Positions 1 to 7,037 of a stretch of 18,546 nucleotides of DNA are shown here, piece after piece. Position numbers and translations under genes: made by a program. Every line of letters begins with the position of its first letter. Position 1 is the first letter of the stretch. The notes below the pieces were generated by a model, which saw only the letters and a program-made list of their open reading frames with translations, did not search any database and was not told where the DNA came from. Origin of the DNA: Planctomycetaceae bacterium UBA2972 (GTDB taxonomy: Bacteria > Planctomycetota > Planctomycetia > Pirellulales > Pirellulaceae); assembly GCA_002348315.1 (NCBI GenBank), contig DEAW01000174.1, positions 5,834 through 24,379 on the forward strand. Direction: 5' to 3'.

Positions 1-605
1 TGCCGTGGGAAAACCCTCCGGAACAAGGTGGGAGATTTTGGGCGACGTGTAAGCTGCTGTTGTTCAGCCCCAATGTTGGCTATCAGCAAATGTATGATGA
101 CGACGGTCTGGGTAATCCAATTGGATTTGCCGTGATTGGTCATTTCCTGTCGACCATAACGTTCGCTCTCGCAGCCATTCCTGTTTTGGTTGTTGCCTGT
201 TTATTGGCAGAACCACATATGGAATTCGGCGTCGACTACACTAAATTAGCTACCCAATTCGGCATCGGAATTGGAATTTGGTTTGGTATCGGTTTGGTTT
301 TGATACTGGTGTTGATGTTTTGCTTTGGAGCGATGTTACATGCTGCTGCATTTGTGGCAGGTGGGACAGAAAAACCATTTGAGACGACTAATCGTATGCT
401 GGCTTATAGTCTGGGATCATGCCTGCAACTTCTGGCGATTCCGTTTTTAGGGCCCCTGCTAATGCTGTTGTTTCTCTTAGTGCAAATTACCTGTGGATTG
501 TCAAAATCACACGAGAAACCGATGGGACAGGCAATCGGCGCGGTGTTGCTTGCGATTGTGATGCCTTCATTTTTTGTTGGACTGCTTTGGATGATGGGCC
601 AATAA
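1..605 (+). CDS. Yip1-like integral membrane protein, 5' end outside the window
   Basis: The frame is open to the left edge, with no stop from codon 3-5 onward, so the TTG at 60 is not a credible start and the gene begins upstream of the window. The visible N-terminal residues include PWENPPEQGGRFWAT, then LLFSPN and a GLGNPIGFAVIG stretch. This PWE...F.AT...SP...M...GGL.NP pattern is the cytoplasmic lead-in I associate with Yip1-type membrane proteins of planctomycetes. It is followed by four to five hydrophobic segments and a stop at 603-605. Role: inner-membrane protein of unknown function; the Yip1 domain itself says little about activity in bacteria. The next gene begins 7 nt downstream, so the two are probably co-transcribed. 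Family call is by pattern recognition, moderately sure; truncation at the left edge is certain. Confidence 0.72.
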   Translation, partial: PWENPPEQGGRFWATCKLLLFSPNVGYQQMYDDDGLGNPIGFAVIGHFLSTITFALAAIPVLVVACLLAEPHMEFGVDYTKLATQFGIGIGIWFGIGLVLILVLMFCFGAMLHAAAFVAGGTEKPFETTNRMLAYSLGSCLQLLAIPFLGPLLMLLFLLVQITCGLSKSHEKPMGQAIGAVLLAIVMPSFFVGLLWMMGQ

Positions 606-612
606 TTGAAGT

Positions 613-1215
613 ATGGTGAAACGTGTGTCTTTGTTTTTGATTGCTGCGTCCATGCTGCTATTAGGTAGCTGGGAAGCGAGTGCGCAGCAAGTCGTGTTAT
701 CTGCTCCGAATGGCCGTGTCACAGAACACTGGTTCGAAAATGTCGGATCCTCTTTTTATCTCGAACAGAATTTCAGACGAGGCGGTTGGTTCTTCAACTG
801 GGGGACGCCCGTGATTCCTCCATACGGAGGTTACGATGGCCGCGATGCCAGATTTGGAATTGGATTTCGTAAAGGTAATCTTCGCGGTGGATTTAATCTA
901 TGGGCCAGTCAGGGGGTCGATCGGTCGATGGTAATGGATGCTCCATTTATTACAGTACCGCATGCCGGGTATGGATCCATACAACATGGGAGCTGGCGAC
1001 CGTTTGTGACTGGCTGGACTCCAGTCGTCGGGAATCAGCCTCATTGGCAATACCCATTGAAGGATTTTCTAGAGTCGGGCCAGGCTCAATCGCTGACAGT
1101 CACCTCATCGGGTGATCGTCAGGAATCAGAAATCGAGAAAGTGCCGCAGACGCTCAAAGCACCCTCGCAGGACCGGCCACTGACACTCATCAACGGCGAA
1201 GAAAAGTCCGAGTAA
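613..1215 (+). CDS. Small secreted protein of unknown function
   Basis: 200 residues with a clear Sec signal peptide: basic MVKR, a hydrophobic core, and cleavage predicted after ASA near residue 24. The mature part is rich in Gly, Trp, Phe and Pro (for example GGWFFNWGTPVIPPYGGYDG), a composition common in planctomycete surface or secreted proteins, and ends in a charged, low-complexity tail. I recognise no catalytic motif. It lies 7 nt after the Yip1-like gene and converges on the methionine-rich outer-membrane protein gene. Likely periplasmic or exported; function not assignable from sequence. Confidence 0.7.
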   Translation: MVKRVSLFLIAASMLLLGSWEASAQQVVLSAPNGRVTEHWFENVGSSFYLEQNFRRGGWFFNWGTPVIPPYGGYDGRDARFGIGFRKGNLRGGFNLWASQGVDRSMVMDAPFITVPHAGYGSIQHGSWRPFVTGWTPVVGNQPHWQYPLKDFLESGQAQSLTVTSSGDRQESEIEKVPQTLKAPSQDRPLTLINGEEKSE

Positions 1216-1221
1216 ACTCGG
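1208..1221 (+). terminator. Small hairpin spanning the stop codon; possible weak terminator
   Basis: CCGAG-TAAA-CTCGG is a perfect 5-bp stem with a four-base loop that contains the TAA stop of the secreted-protein gene. It sits in the 34-nt space between two convergent genes. There is no T-tract after it, so intrinsic termination is unproven. Confidence 0.25.
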
Positions 1222-1249
1222 CAGGCTGATGTCAGAGCAAGCCGAATGC

Positions 1250-2413
1250 TTAGTATGACTTGGACCAGCTTGCTGCGATTGTCCAGTCTGTGCCCATTTG
1301 CAGACCGTGGAAGTCCTGATGGACAGGATGCGTGATTTCAAAGTTAAGACGGCTGCCGTCTTTCAGAGACTTGATCATACCATATCCAAAGTTCAGGAAT
1401 TGTCCGCCCTTGAAAGAGCCGTTGGCAGCGGGATTCATTTGAGCGATGGTCATCGGTGGATTTCCCATAGCCATTGTTTCTAACTGTGGATCCACTCCCT
1501 GGAAGTCACTCGCCCAGATGCTCTCCATACGCAATGTATAGGCCCAGGTTTTGTCTTCGCTAAAGATCTTGCTGTACCATCCATTGAGTCGATAGGTGTC
1601 GCTCGGAGCGTAGCCTGCATCGCTTTTGCCAAGTGCAATGTTGGTTTGTAGCTGGACACCTACGCTGGAATCTTCCTGATATTTATTCCAGGTGATACCA
1701 GGACGAGCCATCCATGTACCAGCTCCCAATCGCATGGGGTATGGATATTCAATTTGCATCATCGGATTCATCGGACTGGTGGTTGTGCCATCAATGTCAC
1801 CCGTAGGTGCGGAGAAACCAATGTTGAGGATCAGTTCAGTATTCTCTTCTTCGTTGGAGCGTACTCGCCAAAGTGCTCCGAAAGGAAGGTCTCCGAAGCC
1901 GGAGTTAGTTCGACGCTGTGATGCCATCGGCATTTTCATTCCCATGCCGTTGTCCATATAGGGAGTCATTTCCATGGTGTTCACAATCCACATCGGCATG
2001 ACGTAAAGGGTGATGTCGTCGGTCCAGCCTTTCATGTAATGCAACATATGCATTTCCATGTTCATTTTTTCCGGAACGACCATGGTCATTGGGAATTGGT
2101 CGAGTACTTGAGCATTTGTTAACTCAGTCTGACCATTGAATAGTCCGGACATGGACATATTCATGTATTTGTATTCAATCATCTGCTCATCAGGACTGTG
2201 CAGATGAGCACCCATGAGATGAGCCGGAGCGTGAGTGTCCGGCCGAGAGTACTTTTCGGCTTTCATTTCTCTGGTTGCGATATGATCGGACGGGCGATTG
2301 GAGGTGATTTCATCCAATCGATTTTGAATAGTTGACAGAAAAGAGATTTCTGCGGAGGCCGCGGTAGAAATACCACAGAAAATTATAGCTAATAACAGAC
2401 GACTAAAATTCAT
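1250..2413 (-). CDS. Methionine-rich outer-membrane-type transporter-like protein
   Basis: 387 residues from the ATG at 2413. I chose this start because AGGAGA (2421-2426, minus strand) lies 7 nt upstream; the ATG at 2434 lacks this support. A signal peptide ends near the SAA/ASA cleavage site. The N-terminal domain contains an APAHLMGAHLHS motif followed by an extremely Met-rich stretch: 20 Met within residues 78-166, in patterns such as MNMEMHM and MGMKMPM. The rest alternates polar and hydrophobic residues, ends in an aromatic-Ser-Tyr C-terminus (SWSKSY), and resembles a beta-barrel. Proteins with this G.H.H..E...Y.YM.M.M layout are usually annotated 'transporter' and often lie near metal-resistance genes. 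Met clusters typically bind Cu(I)/Ag(I), so a role in copper handling is plausible but inferred. No other metal gene is in the window. Confidence 0.65.
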   Translation of the reverse strand: MNFSRLLLAIIFCGISTAASAEISFLSTIQNRLDEITSNRPSDHIATREMKAEKYSRPDTHAPAHLMGAHLHSPDEQMIEYKYMNMSMSGLFNGQTELTNAQVLDQFPMTMVVPEKMNMEMHMLHYMKGWTDDITLYVMPMWIVNTMEMTPYMDNGMGMKMPMASQRRTNSGFGDLPFGALWRVRSNEEENTELILNIGFSAPTGDIDGTTTSPMNPMMQIEYPYPMRLGAGTWMARPGITWNKYQEDSSVGVQLQTNIALGKSDAGYAPSDTYRLNGWYSKIFSEDKTWAYTLRMESIWASDFQGVDPQLETMAMGNPPMTIAQMNPAANGSFKGGQFLNFGYGMIKSLKDGSRLNFEITHPVHQDFHGLQMGTDWTIAASWSKSY

Positions 2414-2478
2414 TGGTGTTTCTCCTGAGATCATTTAAATAAGCAATCTCTACTAATTTCGTCATCCATCCGGTGCCC

Positions 2479-2493
2479 CCACTCATTGAATGG
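2479..2493. promoter_or_regulatory. Imperfect 15-bp dyad upstream of the methionine-rich protein gene
   Basis: CCACTCATTGAATGG has arms CCA.TCA / TGA.TGG around a central T, with one mismatch pair. It lies about 66 nt upstream of the ATG at 2413, a reasonable operator distance. No known regulator consensus is matched. Confidence 0.25.
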
Positions 2494-2591
2494 TCGGTTT
2501 CTAGGAATTAATCGCTATATTTCATTGTGATGTTCGGATTATGAAGACAATCCCCCCCGATTAGTATGGTGCGTAAAGGAGGGTTGGACTG

Positions 2592-2631
2592 TTAGACAAA
2601 TTAGACAGTTGTTTTGTAATTAGCTGTCTAA
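2592..2631. repeat. TTAGACA direct repeats plus an 8-bp inverted repeat
   Basis: Two near-tandem copies, TTAGACAAA then TTAGACAG, are followed after 15 nt by CTGTCTAA (2624-2631), the exact reverse complement of TTAGACAG (2601-2608). The same octamer recurs four times in tandem at 18312-18343. About 15 nt upstream (2569-2578) is GGTGCGTAAA, which also recurs near the right edge (18433-18442). This suggests a dispersed intergenic repeat family. Confidence 0.5.
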
Positions 2632-2693
2632 ATCGTGGATGTATTGCCGCTGAAACTGAGAAAATCGAGTGGGTGGCACTTATTGGGGCGCAT

Positions 2694-2760
2694 AAAAAAA
2701 GCTCCCAAAATGCCAGTGGATCCCAGGGGGGCAGAGGATTCCGACTTTCACTTCGGGAGC
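2694..2760 (-). terminator. Strong Rho-independent terminator on the minus strand
   Basis: Read on the minus strand, a 12-bp outer stem (GCUCCCGAAGUG with CAUUUUGGGAGC) continues, across small internal loops, into AGU/ACU and GGAAUCC/GGGAUCC pairs. It is followed at once by seven U residues (2700-2694). Several outer pairs are G-U on the minus strand but become A-C mismatches on the plus strand, so the structure is built for minus-strand RNA. It lies about 135 nt after the stop of the GGDEF gene and is its likely terminator. Confidence 0.75.
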
Positions 2761-2895
2761 GATTGGTTTGGTTGACTTTCAGCTCAGTGACATCCGTTCC
2801 ACTCGAACCAGAAAGTCTCGTTGAATGGTTACCATCCCAACAGGGCGGGAGATTAATGGACAAGCCTTAGTGAGGTCAAGGCGAGTTTGTATTGC

Positions 2896-3405
2896 TCAGG
2901 ACTTATTCAAATACAAAGACTGATCAGCGCGTTGAAAGAATGTCGCCGGAGTGTCACCGGCGAGCTGACTAGCGTGACCGGTTGAGCACGTCAATTCAAA
3001 ATCCGCTGCTGCAAAATCGTTCTCGATATCACGACAGAGATCATCCAGGCGTTCTTCGCCGTTTGGCACCAATAAGACAAACTCATCTCCGCCCCAGCGA
3101 AAAAGTGTACCCCGGTCGGCCGTACACTGAAGCATTTGACTCGCAGCAGCTCGCAATATGGAATCTCCAACCAAGTGCCCTTGCGTGTCATTCACAGATT
3201 TGAAGTTGTCCAAATCAATAATGATCAATCCGAGTTTCGATCGCGTCTTTAACCCGACAGCAATTGCTCGCTCAAAATCAGCTCGATTGGGCAATCCGGT
3301 CACAGAGTCAATCCATTTCGAATCGCCTATTCCACCTATATATGTCTTCACGCGATACCCAAGCGTAAAACTGACTGCGATCAGTAGCAGGATAAGTAGG
3401 TTCAT
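2896..3405 (-). CDS. Minimal membrane-anchored GGDEF protein (putative diguanylate cyclase)
   Basis: 169 residues: one N-terminal membrane helix (residues 1-17), a short linker, then a GGDEF domain with the usual DSVTGLPNR entry (33-41), the metal and substrate segment DLDNFKSVNDTQGH (64-77), and an intact GGDEF active-site motif at 105-109 preceded by RW. Diguanylate cyclases make cyclic di-GMP from two GTP as dimers. The inhibitory RxxD site expected five residues before GGDEF (96-99) reads ADRG, so product inhibition at that site should be absent. There is no sensor domain, so any input must come through the helix or a partner. It is divergent from the ABC importer gene, with a 112-nt intergenic region. 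Activity is likely from the intact motif, not shown. Confidence 0.88.
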   Translation of the reverse strand: MNLLILLLIAVSFTLGYRVKTYIGGIGDSKWIDSVTGLPNRADFERAIAVGLKTRSKLGLIIIDLDNFKSVNDTQGHLVGDSILRAAASQMLQCTADRGTLFRWGGDEFVLLVPNGEERLDDLCRDIENDFAAADFELTCSTGHASQLAGDTPATFFQRADQSLYLNKS

Positions 3406-3435
3406 GTGTCGACCGGTAGTAGTGCCAGCTTGTTG

Positions 3436-3465
3436 TTAACGTCGAATCTTATTGTGTCCTATAAT
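3436..3465 (+). promoter_or_regulatory. Candidate sigma-70-like promoter of the ABC importer locus
   Basis: A perfect TATAAT (-10) lies at 3460-3465, with TTAACG (4 of 6 matches to TTGACA) at 3436-3441 and an 18-nt spacer. The start codon follows at 3518, giving a leader of about 45 nt. Confidence 0.45.
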
Positions 3466-3517
3466 ACGAACTTCATAAAGCCAGCAACCTATGAATACGA
3501 AGTAACCCAACAGTGTT

Positions 3518-6040
3518 ATGAGTGCACCTGTCCTTGAATGGGAAAACGTAACGAAGACATTTCCGGGTGTCGTTGCGCTCGATAATGTCACACTCGCACT
3601 CTACCCCGGTGAAGTGCATGCAATCGTCGGGGAAAACGGAGCAGGTAAGAGTACGCTTATTCATTTGGCGGCTGGAGTTTATCTTCCCGATTCCGGATCA
3701 CTACATACCTTAGAAAGACAGCAATATAGTTCACCTGTTGCTGCTCGTGACCTGGGTATCGTAACCGTGTTTCAGGAGTCAGAACTGTTTGATCACTTGA
3801 GTGTTGCTGAAAACATCGCTCTGCTCCAGGGCTTGCCGGTAAACCAGCAGGGTTTGGTCCATTGGTCGCAGGTTTATGAGTCGGCAGCCACTTACCTGAA
3901 TCAACTACCGGAGCCGATTGACCCCAAACTACCTGCTTCGACATTGTCTGTTGCCCAGCGGCAAATGTTGCAAGTTGCTGCGGCCGTTGCTCAAAAAGCT
4001 CGCGTGCTCATTCTTGACGAACCTACCAGTGCTCTCAGCGCATCAGAGACTCAGTGGTTATTTCAAAAAATAGAAGAATTGAAACAGAACGGCGCAGCGA
4101 TCGTTTACATTTCACATCGTCAGGAAGAGATTTTCTCCCTGAGTGACCGTGTAACGGTATTACGTGACGGCCAACTCATCTGGACTCGTCTCATTTCCGA
4201 AATCACGAATGCATCGTTAGTCGAAGCGATGGTTGGCAGACAACTAGAACTTGATCATCAACGCACGATTCCGGATCTAAGTGAAGCTCCGACCAGATTG
4301 TCAGTGATAAATCTGAGTGATGTTAACGGTACGGTGCATGATGTATCACTCGATGTCAAAGCTGGTGAAGTCGTGGGAATCTATGGGCTTGTTGGTGCCG
4401 GTCGCACCGAGTTTGTCGAAACGGTTTTTGGTGTCCGCGAGCGGTCATCAGGCGACACATTGATTGACGGCAGCCAGGTTGCCATTCGTTCTGCTAAAGA
4501 TGCTGTGGCAAGTGGACTCGGATTAGTTACTGAAGACCGTTTGAGTCAGGGGATCTTTCGCTGGCATAGTGTTGCAGACAACACGGTTGCCGCCTCGCTA
4601 AAACGACTTGGCCAAGGTGTATTCACAAGCAACAAACGCGAGTTGGAAGCAACCCATGAGATTCAACAGCGACTCAATGTGAAGTCCTCCGGCCCGGAAC
4701 AGGCCATTGAAAATTTATCAGGCGGCAATCAACAGAAAGTGATTGTTGGACGTTGGTTGCTTAATCAACCTAAAGTGTTGATTCTTGATGAACCAACTCG
4801 TGGCGTGGATGTTGGTGCCAAGGAAGAGCTCCATAATATCGTTGCTGGTTTAGCGGCTGATGGATGTGCAGTCATCTTTATTAGCTCAGAACTTCCCGAG
4901 ATATTACGTTACAGTCATCGCATCCTTGTCTTTCGTGACGGAACAGTTTCAGGTGAATTGAATCCACTAGATACGACGCCTGAGCAGATAGCAGAACTGG
5001 CTTTTCCGATCACTCAGCAAGATTCAAAACCAAAGCAGGGCGATGTCACAAGTCAGAACGTACCAGCGGTCTCCGGACGTTTCTTTACTGAGATAATATT
5101 AGCTGCGATTTCTGTCGCGTTGATGATCTTATTGCGAATCAAAAATCCTTCGTTTGATTTTGCAGTCCTGTTCGTCAACGTAATTCCGTGGGCAATTCTT
5201 GGTTTGGCCGCTGCCGTCGTCATTATTGTCGGAGCAATCGATATCTCCATCGGTTCCTTACTCGGTTTAGCTACAGCGGCAGGTGGAATCGTCATGACGT
5301 CGGGCTTGCCGCCATGGCCTGCGGTCATCCTGGGCATAAGTATCGCTGTATTAGTTGCGATCGCCGGTAGTCTATTAAACGCTGTCATGGCGATCTACGG
5401 CAACGTGCATCCCATCGTGGTGACGTTAGGAATGCTTTATGCATTTCGAGGCATGGTATCTGTCCTCATGAATGGGGAGTCGATCACGGATGTACCCGAT
5501 GGATTCACCTGGATCGCGCGAGTGGGTTCCTTTCAGTCTTCTTTGGTTTATGGTGCATTGATCTTCATCGTGGCGCACATTTTTATGACCAGACATCGAC
5601 GGGGGCGGCACTTCTATGTGGTAGGTAATTCAGATACGGCCGCCAGCTTGCTTGGTATCAAAAAACCAGTAGTCTGGTGTTGGGCATTTGGATTAGGGGG
5701 TGTTTTGGTTGCTTTGGCAGGCTTACTTCAGCTCGCCACGACAACACAAATGCAGGCGACACTTGGAGAAACCTGGGAATTAGATGCCATTGCTATCGCA
5801 GTGATCGGTGGCGTTTCGATCACCGGGGGACGCGGCACGGTTCCGGGAGTCGCTCTGGGAGCATTGTTATTGAAGTCCCTTCAGGCAGTTCTAATCCAAT
5901 TTGAAGCATCGGCCGGAAGAATCAAGCTCGTGGTGGGCTTAATGATTTTAATTGCCATCACGGTGGATCATCTGAGCGTCAGGCACTTGGCACGGCGTCA
6001 TTTCAAAAGGCGATCGGCATTGGGGAGGAGTTCCCAATGA
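3518..6040 (+). CDS. Sugar ABC importer: double ATPase fused to a permease
   Basis: 840 residues combining what are normally two proteins. ATPase domain 1 has Walker A GENGAGKST (38-46), signature LSVAQ (143-147), Walker B LILDEPT (164-170) and switch His200. ATPase domain 2 has the degenerate Walker A GLVGAGRTE (290-298), signature LSGGNQQ (400-406) and Walker B (421-427), as in RbsA/LsrA/RhaT-type double ATPases, which end near residue 500. A polar linker (about 500-520) leads into a complete RbsC/LsrC-like permease (521-840) with the family motif GAIDISIGS and the loop GGVSITGGRG. It therefore powers and forms half of the membrane channel of a CUT2-type importer. The second permease gene overlaps it by 4 nt. 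The frame is uninterrupted, so the fusion is genuine in this sequence. Ligand class (rhamnose or autoinducer-2-like) is inferred from the binding protein at 9270-10304. Confidence 0.93.
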   Translation: MSAPVLEWENVTKTFPGVVALDNVTLALYPGEVHAIVGENGAGKSTLIHLAAGVYLPDSGSLHTLERQQYSSPVAARDLGIVTVFQESELFDHLSVAENIALLQGLPVNQQGLVHWSQVYESAATYLNQLPEPIDPKLPASTLSVAQRQMLQVAAAVAQKARVLILDEPTSALSASETQWLFQKIEELKQNGAAIVYISHRQEEIFSLSDRVTVLRDGQLIWTRLISEITNASLVEAMVGRQLELDHQRTIPDLSEAPTRLSVINLSDVNGTVHDVSLDVKAGEVVGIYGLVGAGRTEFVETVFGVRERSSGDTLIDGSQVAIRSAKDAVASGLGLVTEDRLSQGIFRWHSVADNTVAASLKRLGQGVFTSNKRELEATHEIQQRLNVKSSGPEQAIENLSGGNQQKVIVGRWLLNQPKVLILDEPTRGVDVGAKEELHNIVAGLAADGCAVIFISSELPEILRYSHRILVFRDGTVSGELNPLDTTPEQIAELAFPITQQDSKPKQGDVTSQNVPAVSGRFFTEIILAAISVALMILLRIKNPSFDFAVLFVNVIPWAILGLAAAVVIIVGAIDISIGSLLGLATAAGGIVMTSGLPPWPAVILGISIAVLVAIAGSLLNAVMAIYGNVHPIVVTLGMLYAFRGMVSVLMNGESITDVPDGFTWIARVGSFQSSLVYGALIFIVAHIFMTRHRRGRHFYVVGNSDTAASLLGIKKPVVWCWAFGLGGVLVALAGLLQLATTTQMQATLGETWELDAIAIAVIGGVSITGGRGTVPGVALGALLLKSLQAVLIQFEASAGRIKLVVGLMILIAITVDHLSVRHLARRHFKRRSALGRSSQ

Positions 6041-6981
6041 ATTTTAAGAAATTGAAATCCACGGGATTATCGCTGGTTGTTCCACTTTTGCTTCTGATCA
6101 GTTCGTTAATCATCGTCATGTCAAAAGTGGAGCGTCCCACGGCACTGATTCAAACTGGTGTTGAGTGGATGGAAGTTGGAATTCTTGCGTTGGCGATGAC
6201 TGCGATCATCATCACTGGCGGGATTGATCTGTCGATCGCCTCGATCGTCGCGTTAAGTGTGGTGACAGCTGGCATTCTGTTTGATCAATTCGCCTGGTCT
6301 TTCCCTGAAGCTGCTTCGGCGGCCGTGGCAGTCGGGATGTTAGCCGGAGGAGTGAATGGCCTGGCTGTTGTAAATGGGCTGTCGCCATTAATCGTGACTC
6401 TGGCAACCATGGCATTGTATTCCGGACTAGCTTTGTCGATTGCTCCGGAAGCAGGTATCCAAATGCCACTTTCGCTGGAGGATCAAATCTACTTTGGAAA
6501 ATGGCCGGCACAGTATTTTGTCTTTGCCGGTCTACTGCTCATAGCAACGATTGGATTGCATCGAACTAGACTTGGCAGGACTTGTTTTTATCTGGGAGAG
6601 AATGCAGTGGCGACCAAATACGTTGCCTTGCCGGATCGGAAGGTGCTGTTGGGAGTGTATTTTTTAAGTGGATTATTAGCCGGCATCGTTGCTGTCATGT
6701 ACGTCATGTCCCGCACGACGGCGATCGCGATTGCTCATCAGGGTGTTGAGCTAAAAGTCATTGCATGTGTTGTTGTCGGAGGGACTTTAATAACCGGTGG
6801 ACATGGTTCCATCGGCCGAACTTTTCTCGGCCTCTGTGTCATGGCCTCGCTTGATATTTGCTTAGACTTAATGGCGAATGATTATTTCTGGATGGATGCC
6901 CGGGTAAAAATGATAGTCATGGGACTACTAGTCGTTGCCATTGCGGTCTGGAATCAATGGCTGGCCCGACGCTTGAACTGA
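6037..6981 (+). CDS. Second permease of the sugar ABC importer (RbsC/LsrD/RhaQ-like)
   Basis: 314 residues with about eight to nine hydrophobic segments, the permease motif TGGIDLSIAS near residues 60-70, and the cytoplasmic coupling-loop signature VVVGGTLITGGHGS. Length is normal for the family. Its ATG overlaps the stop of the fused gene (ATGA), and GGGGAGGAG at 6022-6030, 6 nt before the ATG, is an excellent ribosome binding site, so the two proteins are translationally coupled. It should pair with the permease half of the fusion to form a heterodimeric channel, as LsrC/LsrD or RhaP/RhaQ do. Its stop is TGA, which shows that this organism uses TGA as a stop elsewhere. Confidence 0.92.
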   Translation: MNFKKLKSTGLSLVVPLLLLISSLIIVMSKVERPTALIQTGVEWMEVGILALAMTAIIITGGIDLSIASIVALSVVTAGILFDQFAWSFPEAASAAVAVGMLAGGVNGLAVVNGLSPLIVTLATMALYSGLALSIAPEAGIQMPLSLEDQIYFGKWPAQYFVFAGLLLIATIGLHRTRLGRTCFYLGENAVATKYVALPDRKVLLGVYFLSGLLAGIVAVMYVMSRTTAIAIAHQGVELKVIACVVVGGTLITGGHGSIGRTFLGLCVMASLDICLDLMANDYFWMDARVKMIVMGLLVVAIAVWNQWLARRLN

Positions 6982-7037
6982 TACAATTGAGGGGGCTTTC
7001 CTAATACGCTACCGCAAACTATCGAAGAAGAGAACTG

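Larger units (their letters stand above)
2414..2895. other. 482-nt gap with repeats, a dyad and a minus-strand terminator; no convincing gene
   Basis: The part next to 2413 is the 5' region of the methionine-rich protein gene and holds its ribosome binding site and an imperfect 15-bp dyad at 2479-2493. The middle holds TTAGACA-type repeats (2592-2631). The right part holds a strong terminator for minus-strand transcripts (2694-2760). A 100-codon open frame on the minus strand (2863 to 2561) runs through both the terminator and the repeats and shows no domain, so I do not call it. The stretch 2761-2895 has no feature I recognise beyond being the 3' trailer of the GGDEF gene. Confidence 0.5.

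Noticed and set aside
60..605. TTG at 60 as the start of the membrane-protein gene
   Set aside because: The frame is open to the window edge and the upstream residues (PWENPPEQGGRF and onward) belong to the family's N-terminal pattern.
2561..2863. 100-codon minus-strand open frame in the intergenic gap
   Set aside because: It runs through the strong terminator hairpin and the TTAGACA repeats, has no clear ribosome binding site, and its translation shows no domain.
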